From contig SFGI01000017.1 of the NCBI GenBank assembly GCA_004557645.1, positions 1-41,003 of the forward strand: 41,003 nt of DNA, given 5' to 3'. The position numbers and the translations under genes are program-made. Of this stretch, positions 1 through 7,585 are shown piece by piece. The notes under the pieces are model-generated. The model did no database searches, was not told the DNA's origin, and saw only the letters and a list, made by a program, of their open reading frames with translations. The DNA is from [Eubacterium] saphenum. Its GTDB lineage: Bacteria; Bacillota; Clostridia; Lachnospirales; Anaerotignaceae. Position 1 is the stretch's first letter. The number at the start of each line of letters is the position of its first letter.

Positions 1-123
1 AATTATTATCCTGTTAAGGATGATACCCCTAAGGGAACCAAGGAAAAAGGCCCAAGCCTTATGACCATCATCCTGATCGATATTGCATTATTCGCTTTAC
101 TTTACCTGATGAATGGACTGTAA
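1..123 (+). CDS. C-terminal end of a membrane protein (partial)
   Basis: An open frame runs from the window edge to TAA at 121-123 and encodes the last 40 residues of a protein. The first half is polar and lysine-rich (KDDTPKGTKEKG). The last 20 or so residues form one hydrophobic helix ending in LLYLMNGL, so the protein ends in a transmembrane segment with a very short tail. This layout is common in secondary transporters, but the fragment is too short to name a family. Nothing like a terminator follows the stop. Confidence 0.5.
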   Translation, partial: NYYPVKDDTPKGTKEKGPSLMTIILIDIALFALLYLMNGL

Positions 124-149
124 AGCGAAATGTGATAGGATGATGCATT

Positions 150-556
150 ATGGCAAAAGCTAATAGAAATCAAAGTACATTTCGAAAAGTAAAACTAATA
201 CCTGGGGAAACGAAGATGGTTGGCAAAAGATCAATCGTGGGATATTGCCATTGTGATACACATAAAGGCTTTGTTACGGTATCGCTTTATGAAAAGCATG
301 AATGTAAAAAGAAAAATTGTGTCATTTAGAAACTATTAGTAATTATCCATATTGGGAAAATAAAAGAAAAAGGGAAGAGGCTATAGGATCTCACAAGCTT
401 TCTCAGAAGGAAAAAAAGAAGCGAAGAGAAAACGACTGGCTCCAATATATAAAACTAGCGACAACAATGAATGGTCGTCATCATGCCACTTTCATACTTA
501 CCCATGTTCTCCTCCCTGATGTAGGTTTGCTACAATTGATGATTGGAGATCGATAA
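150..556 (+). pseudogene. small Cys/His-rich gene split by a frameshift
   Basis: ATG at 150, with AGGAT eight bases upstream, opens a 59-residue frame ending at TAG 327-329. Its second half has a zinc-finger-like spacing (GYCHCDTHKG at residues 31-40, then HECKKKNC near the end). A second frame, offset by one base, takes over at about 317-320 and continues to 556 with CHLETISNYPYWENKRKREE and a very lysine-rich stretch. The sense reads naturally across the break, as if one base was lost near 318-323. The tail after about residue 45 of the second frame looks degenerate. The stretch is more AT-rich than the genes to its right. It is most likely a decayed accessory gene; a sequencing error or two unrelated small frames are the alternatives. 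I do not recognise a function. Confidence 0.35.
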
Positions 557-765
557 AAGGATAATAATTTAAATTGGAGAAATGTCATTGGAAATGAGGA
601 ACGAATGTGATCGATAAAATACAATTGTTTGATGGTACTGGAGAATTTGGGAGAATAAATCAAATAAATATGTAGGATACTCGTCCATGGAAAGCTGGCG
701 GTATGCCTGCTTATGGCTTATCAGTCTGCCCGCACCATGAGGAGCAGAACAGTTCCAGTCAGGAT
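557..765. other. no gene seen; possible decayed DNA
   Basis: AT-rich sequence between the broken small gene and the 3' end of the MerR gene. No convincing frame, terminator or RNA is visible. A short frame on the plus strand near 690-779 reads like protein (PAYGLSVCPHHEEQ) but has no start signal of its own. Confidence 0.3.
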
Positions 766-1212
766 TTATTCTCCCCGTAAGCGTTTTCTCACTTCTCTGA
801 ATGGTTCCGGTAATTCTTCCAGAGTCATATTTCTTGGTACCTCGGTTGTACCGGCAGCCTGGGCAGTTTCGTAATACCAACGCTTGAAGTTGAGTGTTTC
901 TAAAGTCTGCTGCAATGTAAGGATTTGCTGCTTGACAGATTCCTGCTGCTTGATAATCAGCTGCAGGCGGGAATCGATGGTTTCGTCACCCTGCATTGCC
1001 ATGTGAATGAACTTTTTGATATCTTTTAGCTGCATCCCTGTTTTTTTCAGGCATTCGATAATCTGCAGCCATTCATAGTCTGCATCCTTGAATACACGAA
1101 TACCATTACTGGAACGCTCTACAAAGGGGAGCAGCCCCTCCTGATCATAATATCTGAGGGTGGATGGAGCAATGCCCAGTCGTTTTGCCATTTCACCAAT
1201 CGTATATACCAT
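766..1212 (-). CDS. MerR-family transcriptional regulator
   Basis: A 148-residue protein with an N-terminal winged helix-turn-helix of the MerR family (YTIGEMAKRLGIAPSTLRYYD, about residues 3-23), the DNA-binding wing around residues 35-50, and a long dimerisation helix rich in Gln and Leu (about 80-112). The C-terminal effector part (about 113-148) is short and lacks the Cys pairs of metal sensors, which fits the NmlR/AdhR-like group that senses reactive aldehydes or electrophiles; this grouping is inference. It is read away from the aldo/keto reductase, and the promoter between them has the stretched spacer that MerR proteins act on. It probably activates the reductase-flavoprotein pair. 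Confidence 0.85.
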   Translation of the reverse strand: MVYTIGEMAKRLGIAPSTLRYYDQEGLLPFVERSSNGIRVFKDADYEWLQIIECLKKTGMQLKDIKKFIHMAMQGDETIDSRLQLIIKQQESVKQQILTLQQTLETLNFKRWYYETAQAAGTTEVPRNMTLEELPEPFREVRKRLRGE

Positions 1213-1245
1213 ATGGAACCTCCAAAAAAATATTTGAAAAGACTA

Positions 1246-1276
1246 TTGACTTCAAGTTAACTTTAACTTTTATAAT
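1246..1276 (+). promoter_or_regulatory. MerR-type promoter with 19-bp spacer and operator
   Basis: TTGACT at 1246-1251 and TATAAT at 1271-1276 are separated by 19 bp instead of 17. A perfect inverted repeat, AAGTTAA (1254-1260) and TTAACTT (1263-1269) with a 2-bp gap, sits centred in the spacer. This is the standard geometry of MerR-activated promoters, so the divergent regulator probably twists this promoter to switch on the aldo/keto reductase. Confidence 0.85.
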
Positions 1277-1357
1277 CTGCTTAAATCCAATGAAAGGATA
1301 GCAGATGCAAATGGAAAAGTCAATTTGCATGAAAGAAATACAAAGGAGGCATATCGT

Positions 1358-2245
1358 ATGAAATATGTGAAATTGAATAATGGTGTGGAAATGCCAATGC
1401 TGGGATATGGTGTCTATCAGGTATCTCGGGAAGAATGTGAAAGATGTGTTCTAGATGCGCTGCAGGTGGGTTATCGACTGATCGATACAGCACAGTCTTA
1501 CTTCAATGAGGAAGAAGTTGGCAATGCCATCAAAAAAAGCGGCATTCCCCGTGAAGAAATTTTTCTGACGACAAAGGTTTGGATCGAACATTATGGCTAT
1601 GATGCCTGCAGAGCATCTGTATTGGAATCTATGCGGAAACTGCAGGTGGATTATCTGGATCTTTGCTTATTGCATCAGCCTTTTGCAGATTATTTTGGTG
1701 CATACCGTGCCCTGGAAGATTTATGTGAAGAAGGAAAAATTCGTGCCATCGGCATTTCCAATTTTTACACGGATCGTATGGTAGATATGGCATCTTTTGC
1801 AAAAGTAAGGCCTGCAGTCAATCAGGTTGAAATCCATCCCCACCATCAGCAGAAAGAAGCGAAAGTGTGGCACGAGAAATATGGGGTACAGATGGAAGCG
1901 TGGGCACCCTTTGGCGAAGGCCGTGGCGGTATGTTTGAACTTCCTGAATTGAAAGCCATTGGGGAGCAGTATGGCAAAACACCTGCACAGGTCATTCTCA
2001 GATGGCATCTGCAAAGAGGTATTGTGGTCATCCCCAAATCTACACATATGGGACGCATGGAACAAAATTTCAACGTGCTTGATTTTGAATTGACCGATGC
2101 AGATATGGAAGCCATTGCAGCCCTTGACAAAAAACAGAGTTCCTTCTTTTCTCATGTAGACCCCAACATGGTGGAATGGTTTGTAAAAATGGTGGAAGAA
2201 CGAAAAGGAAAACAGAATGCAGATGGTGAGAAAAAGGAATGGTAA
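1358..2245 (+). CDS. aldo/keto reductase
   Basis: A 295-residue NAD(P)H-dependent reductase of the aldo/keto reductase superfamily, which reduces aldehydes or ketones to alcohols in the cytoplasm. The TIM-barrel catalytic tetrad is visible as Asp43, Tyr48 (LIDTAQSY), Lys73 (TTKVW) and His106 (CLLHQP). The NADP-site signature IPKSTHMGRMEQN lies near residues 229-241. ATG 1358 is chosen because AAAGGAGG lies eight to fourteen bases upstream and the protein then starts MKYVKLNNGVEMP, as family members do; an upstream start would add eleven unrelated residues. It is the first gene after the MerR-controlled promoter and is followed 12 bp later by a flavoprotein, so both are probably induced together by an electrophile or aldehyde signal. 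The physiological substrate cannot be told from sequence. Confidence 0.9.
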   Translation: MKYVKLNNGVEMPMLGYGVYQVSREECERCVLDALQVGYRLIDTAQSYFNEEEVGNAIKKSGIPREEIFLTTKVWIEHYGYDACRASVLESMRKLQVDYLDLCLLHQPFADYFGAYRALEDLCEEGKIRAIGISNFYTDRMVDMASFAKVRPAVNQVEIHPHHQQKEAKVWHEKYGVQMEAWAPFGEGRGGMFELPELKAIGEQYGKTPAQVILRWHLQRGIVVIPKSTHMGRMEQNFNVLDFELTDADMEAIAALDKKQSSFFSHVDPNMVEWFVKMVEERKGKQNADGEKKEW

Positions 2246-2257
2246 GGAGGAGTTATA

Positions 2258-2797
2258 ATGAGCAAAAAAGTTTTGATCCTTTCGGGGAGCCCCAGAAAAG
2301 AGGGGAATTCTGATTTATTGTGCGATGCATTTATGCGCGGTGCGGAAGAAGCCGGCAATCAGGTAAAAAAGATTTTTATTCGGGATAAAAAAATCGGATA
2401 CTGCAATGCATGTTACTATTGCAGGGAACATGGCGGCGTATGTGCCATCAAGGATGATATGGCGGAAATCCTTCGGGAAATGCATTGGGCAGACGTGATC
2501 GTTATGGCAAGCCCCGTTTATTTCTATGCTATTGATGCTCAGATGAAGACGGTGATCGACCGTACGGTTGCCCAGTGGACAGAATTGAAAAACAAAGAAT
2601 TCTATTACATAATGACTGCGGCAGAAATGGACAAAGCAGCAATAGATTGTACCCTGGAATGCTTCCGCGGCTTTGCAGTTTGCCTGGATGGATCCGTAGA
2701 AAAGGGTGTCATTTATGGCAATGGTGTTTATGAGGCAGGCGCTGTGAAGAATACACCTATGATGCAGGAAGCTTATGAAATGGGAAAAAGGGTATGA
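2258..2797 (+). CDS. flavodoxin-fold NAD(P)H oxidoreductase, iron-sulfur flavoprotein-like
   Basis: A 179-residue protein of the NADPH-dependent FMN reductase / iron-sulfur flavoprotein group. The FMN-phosphate loop is SGSPRKEGNSD (residues 10-20), and SPVYFY (about 86-91) is the second flavin contact. Between them lies Cys49-x2-Cys52-x2-Cys55-x6-Cys62 in a C-x2-C-x2-C-x6-C pattern, followed by IKDDM. That compact spacing matches the cluster motif of iron-sulfur flavoproteins (CX2CX2CX4-7C), so a [4Fe-4S] cluster is possible. It has a strong GGAGG site and lies 12 bp after the aldo/keto reductase, probably in one operon, where it may act as a small electron carrier or quinone reductase. Cluster occupancy is inference. 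Confidence 0.8.
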   Translation: MSKKVLILSGSPRKEGNSDLLCDAFMRGAEEAGNQVKKIFIRDKKIGYCNACYYCREHGGVCAIKDDMAEILREMHWADVIVMASPVYFYAIDAQMKTVIDRTVAQWTELKNKEFYYIMTAAEMDKAAIDCTLECFRGFAVCLDGSVEKGVIYGNGVYEAGAVKNTPMMQEAYEMGKRV

Positions 2798-2867
2798 TTT
2801 TTGCAGATATATCAGTTTCGTTTAGTTGCAAAAGCCGATGAGAGACAGAAGAAATCAGATCGTTATA

Positions 2868-2896
2868 TTGACAAGCAAATGGATCATCTATACAAT
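2868..2896 (+). promoter_or_regulatory. sigma-A promoter of the nickel importer operon
   Basis: TTGACA (2868-2873) and TACAAT (2891-2896) with a 17-bp spacer. Transcription should start near 2903, about 175 bases before the first codon of the binding-protein gene, which leaves room for the structured leader described separately. No NikR-type inverted repeat is seen around it. Confidence 0.75.
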
Positions 2897-2902
2897 AATA
2901 TG

Positions 2903-3076
2903 GAATGATTTGCATGAAGCAAATGGAAAGAAGCCGAAGCTTCTGAAACACCTTGTACCGATACCCTGATGATATGTATGTGCAGAAGGCATACGACTTT
3001 TCAGAAGAAGAGTCCTATGCCTTTTTTATTTTCGACAGGGGATTGGTGCGTTATTTTGAAAGGAACCCTGAAAGCT
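2903..3076 (+). promoter_or_regulatory. structured leader RNA with attenuator (candidate riboswitch)
   Basis: The predicted transcript first forms hairpin ATTTGC/GCAAAT (2908-2913 with 2919-2924, loop ATGAA). It then forms AGAAGC/GCTTCT (2929-2934 with 2939-2944, loop CGAA). An unpaired-looking stretch follows (2945-2972: GAAACACCTTGTACCG, then ATACCCTGATGA). Next, GTATG (2976-2980) can pair with CATAC (2990-2994). CATAC is also inside the 5' arm of the terminator at 2986-3031, so the two helices exclude each other. That is the logic of a transcription attenuator. The position upstream of nickel importer and nickel-cofactor genes suggests a metal or cofactor signal. I could not match it to NiCo, cobalamin, TPP, SAM or Moco consensus features from memory. 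Confidence 0.55.
2986..3031 (+). terminator. intrinsic terminator within the nickel operon leader
   Basis: AAGGCATA (2986-2993) pairs with TATGCCTT (3016-3023). After one C/C mismatch, GACTTTTC (2995-3002) pairs with GAAGAGTC (3007-3014, one G-U). The loop is AGAA, and a T-rich tract runs 3022-3031. It lies between the promoter at 2868 and the first gene, so it must be bypassed for the operon to be expressed. Confidence 0.8.
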
Positions 3077-4615
3077 ATGAAAAAAATCACTACATTACTT
3101 TTGACAGTTACCATGCTGTTCAGCCTGGCTGGGTGTGGCGGCACAGAACCTGCTTCTGATGCAGAAACCCTTGTATATGGCAGCGGCGACTATACTCGTA
3201 TCAATCCTGCCATGGATGAGCATGGGGAGATCAATATCCTGCTTTTCAATGGTCTGACTGCCCATGACGGGGCGAATCAGGTCGTTCCCTGCTTGGCAAA
3301 GGACTGGACATTTGATGAATCGACCTGTACCTATACATTTGAACTGGAAGAAAACGTAACTTGGCACGATGGCGAACCCTTTACGGCAGAAGATGTAAAA
3401 TTTACCATCGAAGCCATCATGGACCCTGAAAACGGTTCTGAAAATGCACCCAACTACGAAGATGTGCAGGAAATCACGGTTATCGATGAACATACGATTT
3501 CCTTTCAGCTGGCAGCACCCAATGTGGCATTTCTGGACTACATGACAATGTCTGTTTTGCCCAAACATCTGCTGGAAGGGGAAAATATGCAGGAATCCGG
3601 CTTTTTCCGCAACCCTGTGGGCACAGGCCCCTATCAACTGGAAAGCTGGGAGGAAGGTCAGGCCATTACCCTAGTGAAGAATGAGAATTACTTTAAGGGA
3701 GAACCCAATATCGATAGGATCGTTTTCAAGATCGTAACAGAGGATACCATGAAAGCCCTGCAGATGAGTTCCGGGGAACTGGATCTTGCTTTGCTGACAC
3801 CCAAGGATGCGGAAGCCTTTGTGGGTGATGAAAAACATGTGGTTTATCACATGATGACTTCCGATTATCGGGGAATCCTCTTCAATTTCCAAAACGAATA
3901 CTGGACAGAGAATAAAGATATCATCCCTGCCATCTGCTATGGTCTGGATCGTCAGGCGATTTTGGATACCGTTGTGCTTGGTCATGGTATCGTGGCCTAT
4001 GGCCCCCTGCAAAGAAATATCTACAATAACGAAAATATAGAACAGTATGCCTATGACCCCGAAAAAGCCATGCAGATTTTGGAAGATGCAGGCTGTACCA
4101 TGGGGGAAAATGGTTTCTATGAACGCAATGGAAAAGAGATCGGCTTTGTCATCAGCGTAGGCGCAGGGGATCAGGTGCGTTTGGATATGGCTCAGGCGGC
4201 AGCCCAGCAGCTGCAGGAAATCGGCATCAACTGCAGGGTGGAGGTCCCCACCCAGGTAGACTGGAACGGACAGATGGCATATCTGATCGGCTGGGGCAGT
4301 CCCTTCGATGCAGATGACCACACGTATAAGGTGTTTGGTACGGAAAAAGGTGCCAATTATTCCGGCTACTCCAATGCAGATGTGGATAAATATCTGATAG
4401 AAGCCAGACAGACGGACGATGGGGAAAAACGGAAGGAAGCATACGATAAGTTCCAGGAAGCACTGGCGAAAGACCCTGCCTTTGCCTTCCTCTGCTATGT
4501 GGATGCGGATTATGTGGCAGATGCAAGAGTGAAAGGTATCGACCCCAATACCGTTATGGGGCACCATGGCGTAGGCATTTTCTGGAACGTAACAGAATGG
4601 ACAATGGAAGAATAA
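3077..4615 (+). CDS. nickel/peptide-type ABC transporter substrate-binding lipoprotein
   Basis: A 512-residue family-5 extracellular solute-binding protein (OppA/DppA/NikA group). The N terminus is a lipoprotein signal (MKKITTLLLT..., lipobox SLAGC, Cys about residue 19), so it is anchored outside the membrane. Family hallmarks are YTRINPAMDEHGEI near the mature start, DGEPFTAEDVKFTI (about 98-111) and VGTGPYQLESW (about 180-190). ATG 3077 is chosen because it alone gives a proper signal peptide; upstream in-frame residues are leader sequence. An AAAGGA lies somewhat far (about 12 bases) upstream. The family binds peptides or metal chelates. The direct run of genes into larE-larB-larC makes a nickel complex the most likely cargo, which is inference from context. 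Confidence 0.85.
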   Translation: MKKITTLLLTVTMLFSLAGCGGTEPASDAETLVYGSGDYTRINPAMDEHGEINILLFNGLTAHDGANQVVPCLAKDWTFDESTCTYTFELEENVTWHDGEPFTAEDVKFTIEAIMDPENGSENAPNYEDVQEITVIDEHTISFQLAAPNVAFLDYMTMSVLPKHLLEGENMQESGFFRNPVGTGPYQLESWEEGQAITLVKNENYFKGEPNIDRIVFKIVTEDTMKALQMSSGELDLALLTPKDAEAFVGDEKHVVYHMMTSDYRGILFNFQNEYWTENKDIIPAICYGLDRQAILDTVVLGHGIVAYGPLQRNIYNNENIEQYAYDPEKAMQILEDAGCTMGENGFYERNGKEIGFVISVGAGDQVRLDMAQAAAQQLQEIGINCRVEVPTQVDWNGQMAYLIGWGSPFDADDHTYKVFGTEKGANYSGYSNADVDKYLIEARQTDDGEKRKEAYDKFQEALAKDPAFAFLCYVDADYVADARVKGIDPNTVMGHHGVGIFWNVTEWTMEE

Positions 4616-4630
4616 AAGCAGAACGGAAAA

Positions 4631-4649
4631 GGGGCTGTAGTTCAGTCCC
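4631..4649 (+). other. intercistronic hairpin after the binding-protein gene
   Basis: GGGGCTG (4631-4637) pairs with CAGTCCC (4643-4649, one G-U) across a TAGTT loop. AAGCAG before it and TGCTT after it can extend the stem. No T-run follows, so it is probably not a full terminator. It may protect the upstream message so that the binding protein is made in excess over the membrane parts. Confidence 0.5.
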
Positions 4650-4675
4650 TGCTTCTGTATTTCAGGTGATGGATC

Positions 4676-5689
4676 ATGGCAGAACTCTTAGAAATCAAAA
4701 ATTTATCAGTCAGCTTTGATACGCCCCAGGGGGAACTGCAGGCGGTGCGGGGGGTATCTTTTTCTCTGCATGCGGGAGAAGTGTTGGCTCTGGTGGGGGA
4801 ATCGGGCTGTGGGAAAAGTGTGCTTTGCAAAAGCATTATGAAACTGCTGCATAAAAATGCCCGTATCACAGGGGGCAGTATCCTTGTGGATGGGGTGGAT
4901 ATCACCAATTATCGCCAGCGGGATATGGAACGTTTGCGGGGCAGGCTGTTTTCCATGGTATTTCAGGACCCTATGGCATCCCTGAATCCGACGATTTCTA
5001 TTGGTGAGCAGATCGCAGAGGCGGTGCGAGTCCATCATCCGAAGATGGAACGGGAGGCAGTCCATCAACGTGTCATGGAATTGATGGAACTGGTGGGCAT
5101 CACTGAGCCGGAACAGCGGTATCGGCAGTATCCCTATCATTTTTCAGGCGGGATGCGTCAGCGCACAGTCATGGCGATTGCTCTGGCATCGAATCCCAAA
5201 ATACTCCTTGCGGATGAGCCGACGACTTCTCTGGATGTGACCATACAGGCGCAGATCCTCGATCTGCTGCGGGATATCCAGCAGAAACTGGGCACAGCAA
5301 CGATCTTTGTTTCCCATGATCTGGGGGTGGTTGCCAGAGTTGCCGACAGAGTCGCGGTGATGTATGCGGGAAAGATCGTGGAAATCGGCACGGCGGAGGA
5401 AATATTCTATGATCCCCGCCATCCCTATACCTGGGCATTGATGCGTTCTTTGCCATCCTTTGCCCGAGAGGGAGAAGAACTGTATACCATTCCCGGTATG
5501 CCGCCTACAATGATTGATCTGCCCCCCGGGGATGCTTTTGCCAGCCGAAACGAATATGCTTTGGCCATCGATTATGAAGAAATGCCCCCTATGTTCCAAA
5601 TCAGCGATACCCACTATGCGGCTACATGGCTTTTGGATGAACGGGCACCGAAGATAACCCCGCCGATAGGAGGTGATTTCCATGGATGA
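4676..5689 (+). CDS. nickel/peptide-type ABC transporter ATP-binding protein (first ATPase)
   Basis: A 337-residue DppD/OppD/NikD-type ATPase. It shows Walker A GESGCGKS (about residues 41-48), a Q-loop (VFQDPMASLNPT, about 98-109), signature FSGGMRQR, Walker B ILLADEPTTSLD and the H-loop SHDLGVVA. A C-terminal oligopeptide-transporter extension contains the family's RHPYTWALMRSLP motif (about 245-257). In many relatives that extension carries four Cys for an iron-sulfur cluster; none are seen here. ATG 4676 follows an AGGTGAT site. It overlaps the next ATPase gene by 8 bp, so the two are translationally coupled and form the heterodimeric motor that powers uptake. Confidence 0.9.
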   Translation: MAELLEIKNLSVSFDTPQGELQAVRGVSFSLHAGEVLALVGESGCGKSVLCKSIMKLLHKNARITGGSILVDGVDITNYRQRDMERLRGRLFSMVFQDPMASLNPTISIGEQIAEAVRVHHPKMEREAVHQRVMELMELVGITEPEQRYRQYPYHFSGGMRQRTVMAIALASNPKILLADEPTTSLDVTIQAQILDLLRDIQQKLGTATIFVSHDLGVVARVADRVAVMYAGKIVEIGTAEEIFYDPRHPYTWALMRSLPSFAREGEELYTIPGMPPTMIDLPPGDAFASRNEYALAIDYEEMPPMFQISDTHYAATWLLDERAPKITPPIGGDFHG

Positions 5690-6575
5690 TTTGATGCTGG
5701 ATGTGCAGCATCTGACCCATCAATTCAGACTGACGAAAAATCTGGTGATAAAAGCAGTAGATGACCTTTCTTTTCAGATCCGCAGAGGGGAGATCTTCGG
5801 TCTGGTGGGGGAATCGGGCTCCGGAAAATCGACGGTAGCAAGGTGCATCATGAATATCTATCAGCCTTCTTCCGGCAGGATATTCTATAAGGGCATCGAT
5901 GTTTGCGACCCCAAAGAATTTCGGAAGCACAAAAAAATGCTCCAGACCTCTCGTCAGCTGATTTTTCAGGATTCCTCATCCAGCCTGAATGGCAGGATGA
6001 AGGTGGCAGATATCATCGCAGAGCCCATGGAGATCCATCATATCAAGCCGAAAAGAGGCTCTTTGGGGGCAGAAGCAGAATTTCAGCTTTATTATGTCGG
6101 TTTGGACAAATCTTATCTGGATAAATACCCTACGGAATTATCCGGTGGCATGCGTCAGCGGGTAGCCATTGCCCGGGCCCTTTCCATGGAACCGGAACTG
6201 CTGGTGGCAGATGAACCCATTGCTTCTCTGGATGTATCCATACAGGCCCAGATCATCAATCTGTTCAAGCATCTGCAGGCAGAACATGGCTTTTCTATCC
6301 TGTTTATAGCCCATGATCTGTCGGTGGTAAAATATCTTTGCGATCGGGTAGGTGTGATGTATCGTGGAAAGCTGGTGGAAGTGGCACCGACGAAAGAACT
6401 GTTTTCTTCCCCGGCGCATCCCTATACGAAGGCATTGCTCTCCGCCATCCCCGTGCCTGACCCCAGGCGTGAACGGGCGAGGGTGCTGCAGGAATTTGAC
6501 TCTGCCTCGTTTGAATGGGATGGGGAACTGGTTGAGATTTCCCCGGACCATCTGGTGCGGAAGGGGGAAAAATGA
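5682..6575 (+). CDS. nickel/peptide-type ABC transporter ATP-binding protein (second ATPase)
   Basis: A 297-residue DppF/OppF/NikE-type ATPase. Walker A is GESGSGKST (about residues 43-51), the Q-loop LIFQDSSSSLNGRM, the signature LSGGMRQR, Walker B LLVADEPIASLD and the H-loop AHDLSVVK. The C-terminal HPYTKALLSAIPVPDP motif is typical of this half. ATG 5682 is preferred to an in-frame GTG nine bases earlier because ATAGGAGGTGAT sits at the right distance from the ATG. The gene begins inside the end of the preceding ATPase and ends inside the start of the permease gene, so all are one unit. Confidence 0.9.
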   Translation: MDDLMLDVQHLTHQFRLTKNLVIKAVDDLSFQIRRGEIFGLVGESGSGKSTVARCIMNIYQPSSGRIFYKGIDVCDPKEFRKHKKMLQTSRQLIFQDSSSSLNGRMKVADIIAEPMEIHHIKPKRGSLGAEAEFQLYYVGLDKSYLDKYPTELSGGMRQRVAIARALSMEPELLVADEPIASLDVSIQAQIINLFKHLQAEHGFSILFIAHDLSVVKYLCDRVGVMYRGKLVEVAPTKELFSSPAHPYTKALLSAIPVPDPRRERARVLQEFDSASFEWDGELVEISPDHLVRKGEK

Positions 6576-7585
6576 TGAATCGGAAAAATCCTTATATCTA
6601 TTATGGAAAAAAGATTTTCATTTTCCTTTTGAGTGTACTGATCTTATCCGTGGTGGTATTTTATGTGGCACGCCTTGCTCCCGGCGATCCGCTGGTTTCC
6701 TATTATGGGGATCGTGTGGAAAAGATGAGCGTGGCAGAACGGCAATGGGCAGAAGAAAATCTGGGGCTGAATGACCCCATCCATGTGCAGTATATGCGGT
6801 GGCTCCAAAATGCACTGAAAGGTAATTTCGGCATTTCCTTCAAGTATAAAATCGATGTGCTGGAGGTCATTGGCGGAAGGCTGGTCAATACGCTGATTTT
6901 GGGGGGCATCGGCTTTGTGCTGATTTTCGTTCTCGCCCTGGGTCTGGGCATCCTTTGCGCGTGGCATGAGGAAAAATGGCTGGATAAATTGATCTGTAAG
7001 GTGGGAACTATCCTAAGCTGTATCCCCGAATTTTGGCTGTCCCTGGTACTGATCCTCATTTTTGCCATCTATCTGCGATGGCTTCCCAGCAGCGGCGCCT
7101 ATTCTATCGGGAAGGCAAATCATATTTCTGACCGTATCCTGCATCTGATCCTGCCCATGTCCATAGCGGTATTAAATCATTTGTGGTATTATGCTTATAT
7201 GATCCGCAACAAACTATTGGAAGAAGTCAGAGCAGAATATGTGCTTCTGGCAAAATCCAAGGGATTAGATAAAAAAAGCATCCTGTTCCGCCATTGCCTA
7301 CGAAACATCATTCCGTCCTATCTCAGTATTATGGCTATCTCCGTGCCCCACATCCTGGGCGGTACCTATATCATAGAAACCGTCTTTTCCTATCCCGGTA
7401 TCGGCACCTTGTCCTATGAAAGTGCCCGATATCAGGATTATAATCTGCTGATGATTTTGTGTATCCTTTCGGGAGCGGTGGTGATCCTGTGCAATATCAT
7501 TGCCCAGACCATCAATGAACACATCGATCCACGGATGCGGGAAAACGAAGTCATTGAAACATCGGAGGTGACGGAAATTGGATGA
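6572..7585 (+). CDS. nickel/peptide-type ABC transporter permease (DppB/NikB-like)
   Basis: A 337-residue inner-membrane permease. One helix lies near the N terminus (about residues 14-35), followed by the external loop RLAPGDPL and the Trp/Gly-rich region LGLNDPIHVQY typical of DppB/NikB. About five further hydrophobic helices follow. The cytoplasmic coupling loop, EYVLLAKSKGLDKKSILFRH (about 227-246), contacts the ATPase. The start overlaps the previous stop as ATGATG, so either Met may be used. Together with the next permease it forms the membrane channel for the substrate passed on by the lipoprotein. Confidence 0.88.
   Translation: MMNRKNPYIYYGKKIFIFLLSVLILSVVVFYVARLAPGDPLVSYYGDRVEKMSVAERQWAEENLGLNDPIHVQYMRWLQNALKGNFGISFKYKIDVLEVIGGRLVNTLILGGIGFVLIFVLALGLGILCAWHEEKWLDKLICKVGTILSCIPEFWLSLVLILIFAIYLRWLPSSGAYSIGKANHISDRILHLILPMSIAVLNHLWYYAYMIRNKLLEEVRAEYVLLAKSKGLDKKSILFRHCLRNIIPSYLSIMAISVPHILGGTYIIETVFSYPGIGTLSYESARYQDYNLLMILCILSGAVVILCNIIAQTINEHIDPRMRENEVIETSEVTEIG

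Noticed and set aside
300..330. Programmed -1 frameshift joining the two small frames
   Set aside because: The A-rich run does not form an X-XXY-YYZ slippery heptamer in the right frame and no stimulatory structure follows; decay or sequencing error is simpler.
2840..2900. NikR operator at the nickel promoter
   Set aside because: No GTATGA-type half-sites with the required spacing are present.
2966..3000. Hammerhead ribozyme in the nickel leader (CTGATGA followed by a GTATG/CATAC stem)
   Set aside because: The GAAA and cleavage-site strands needed after stem II are missing, and the same stem is better explained as an alternative to the terminator.
2903..3000. TPP riboswitch, from the CCTGATGA plus hairpin resemblance
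   Set aside because: The conserved CTGAGA and the GGGA after the last hairpin are absent, and the downstream genes are unrelated to thiamine.
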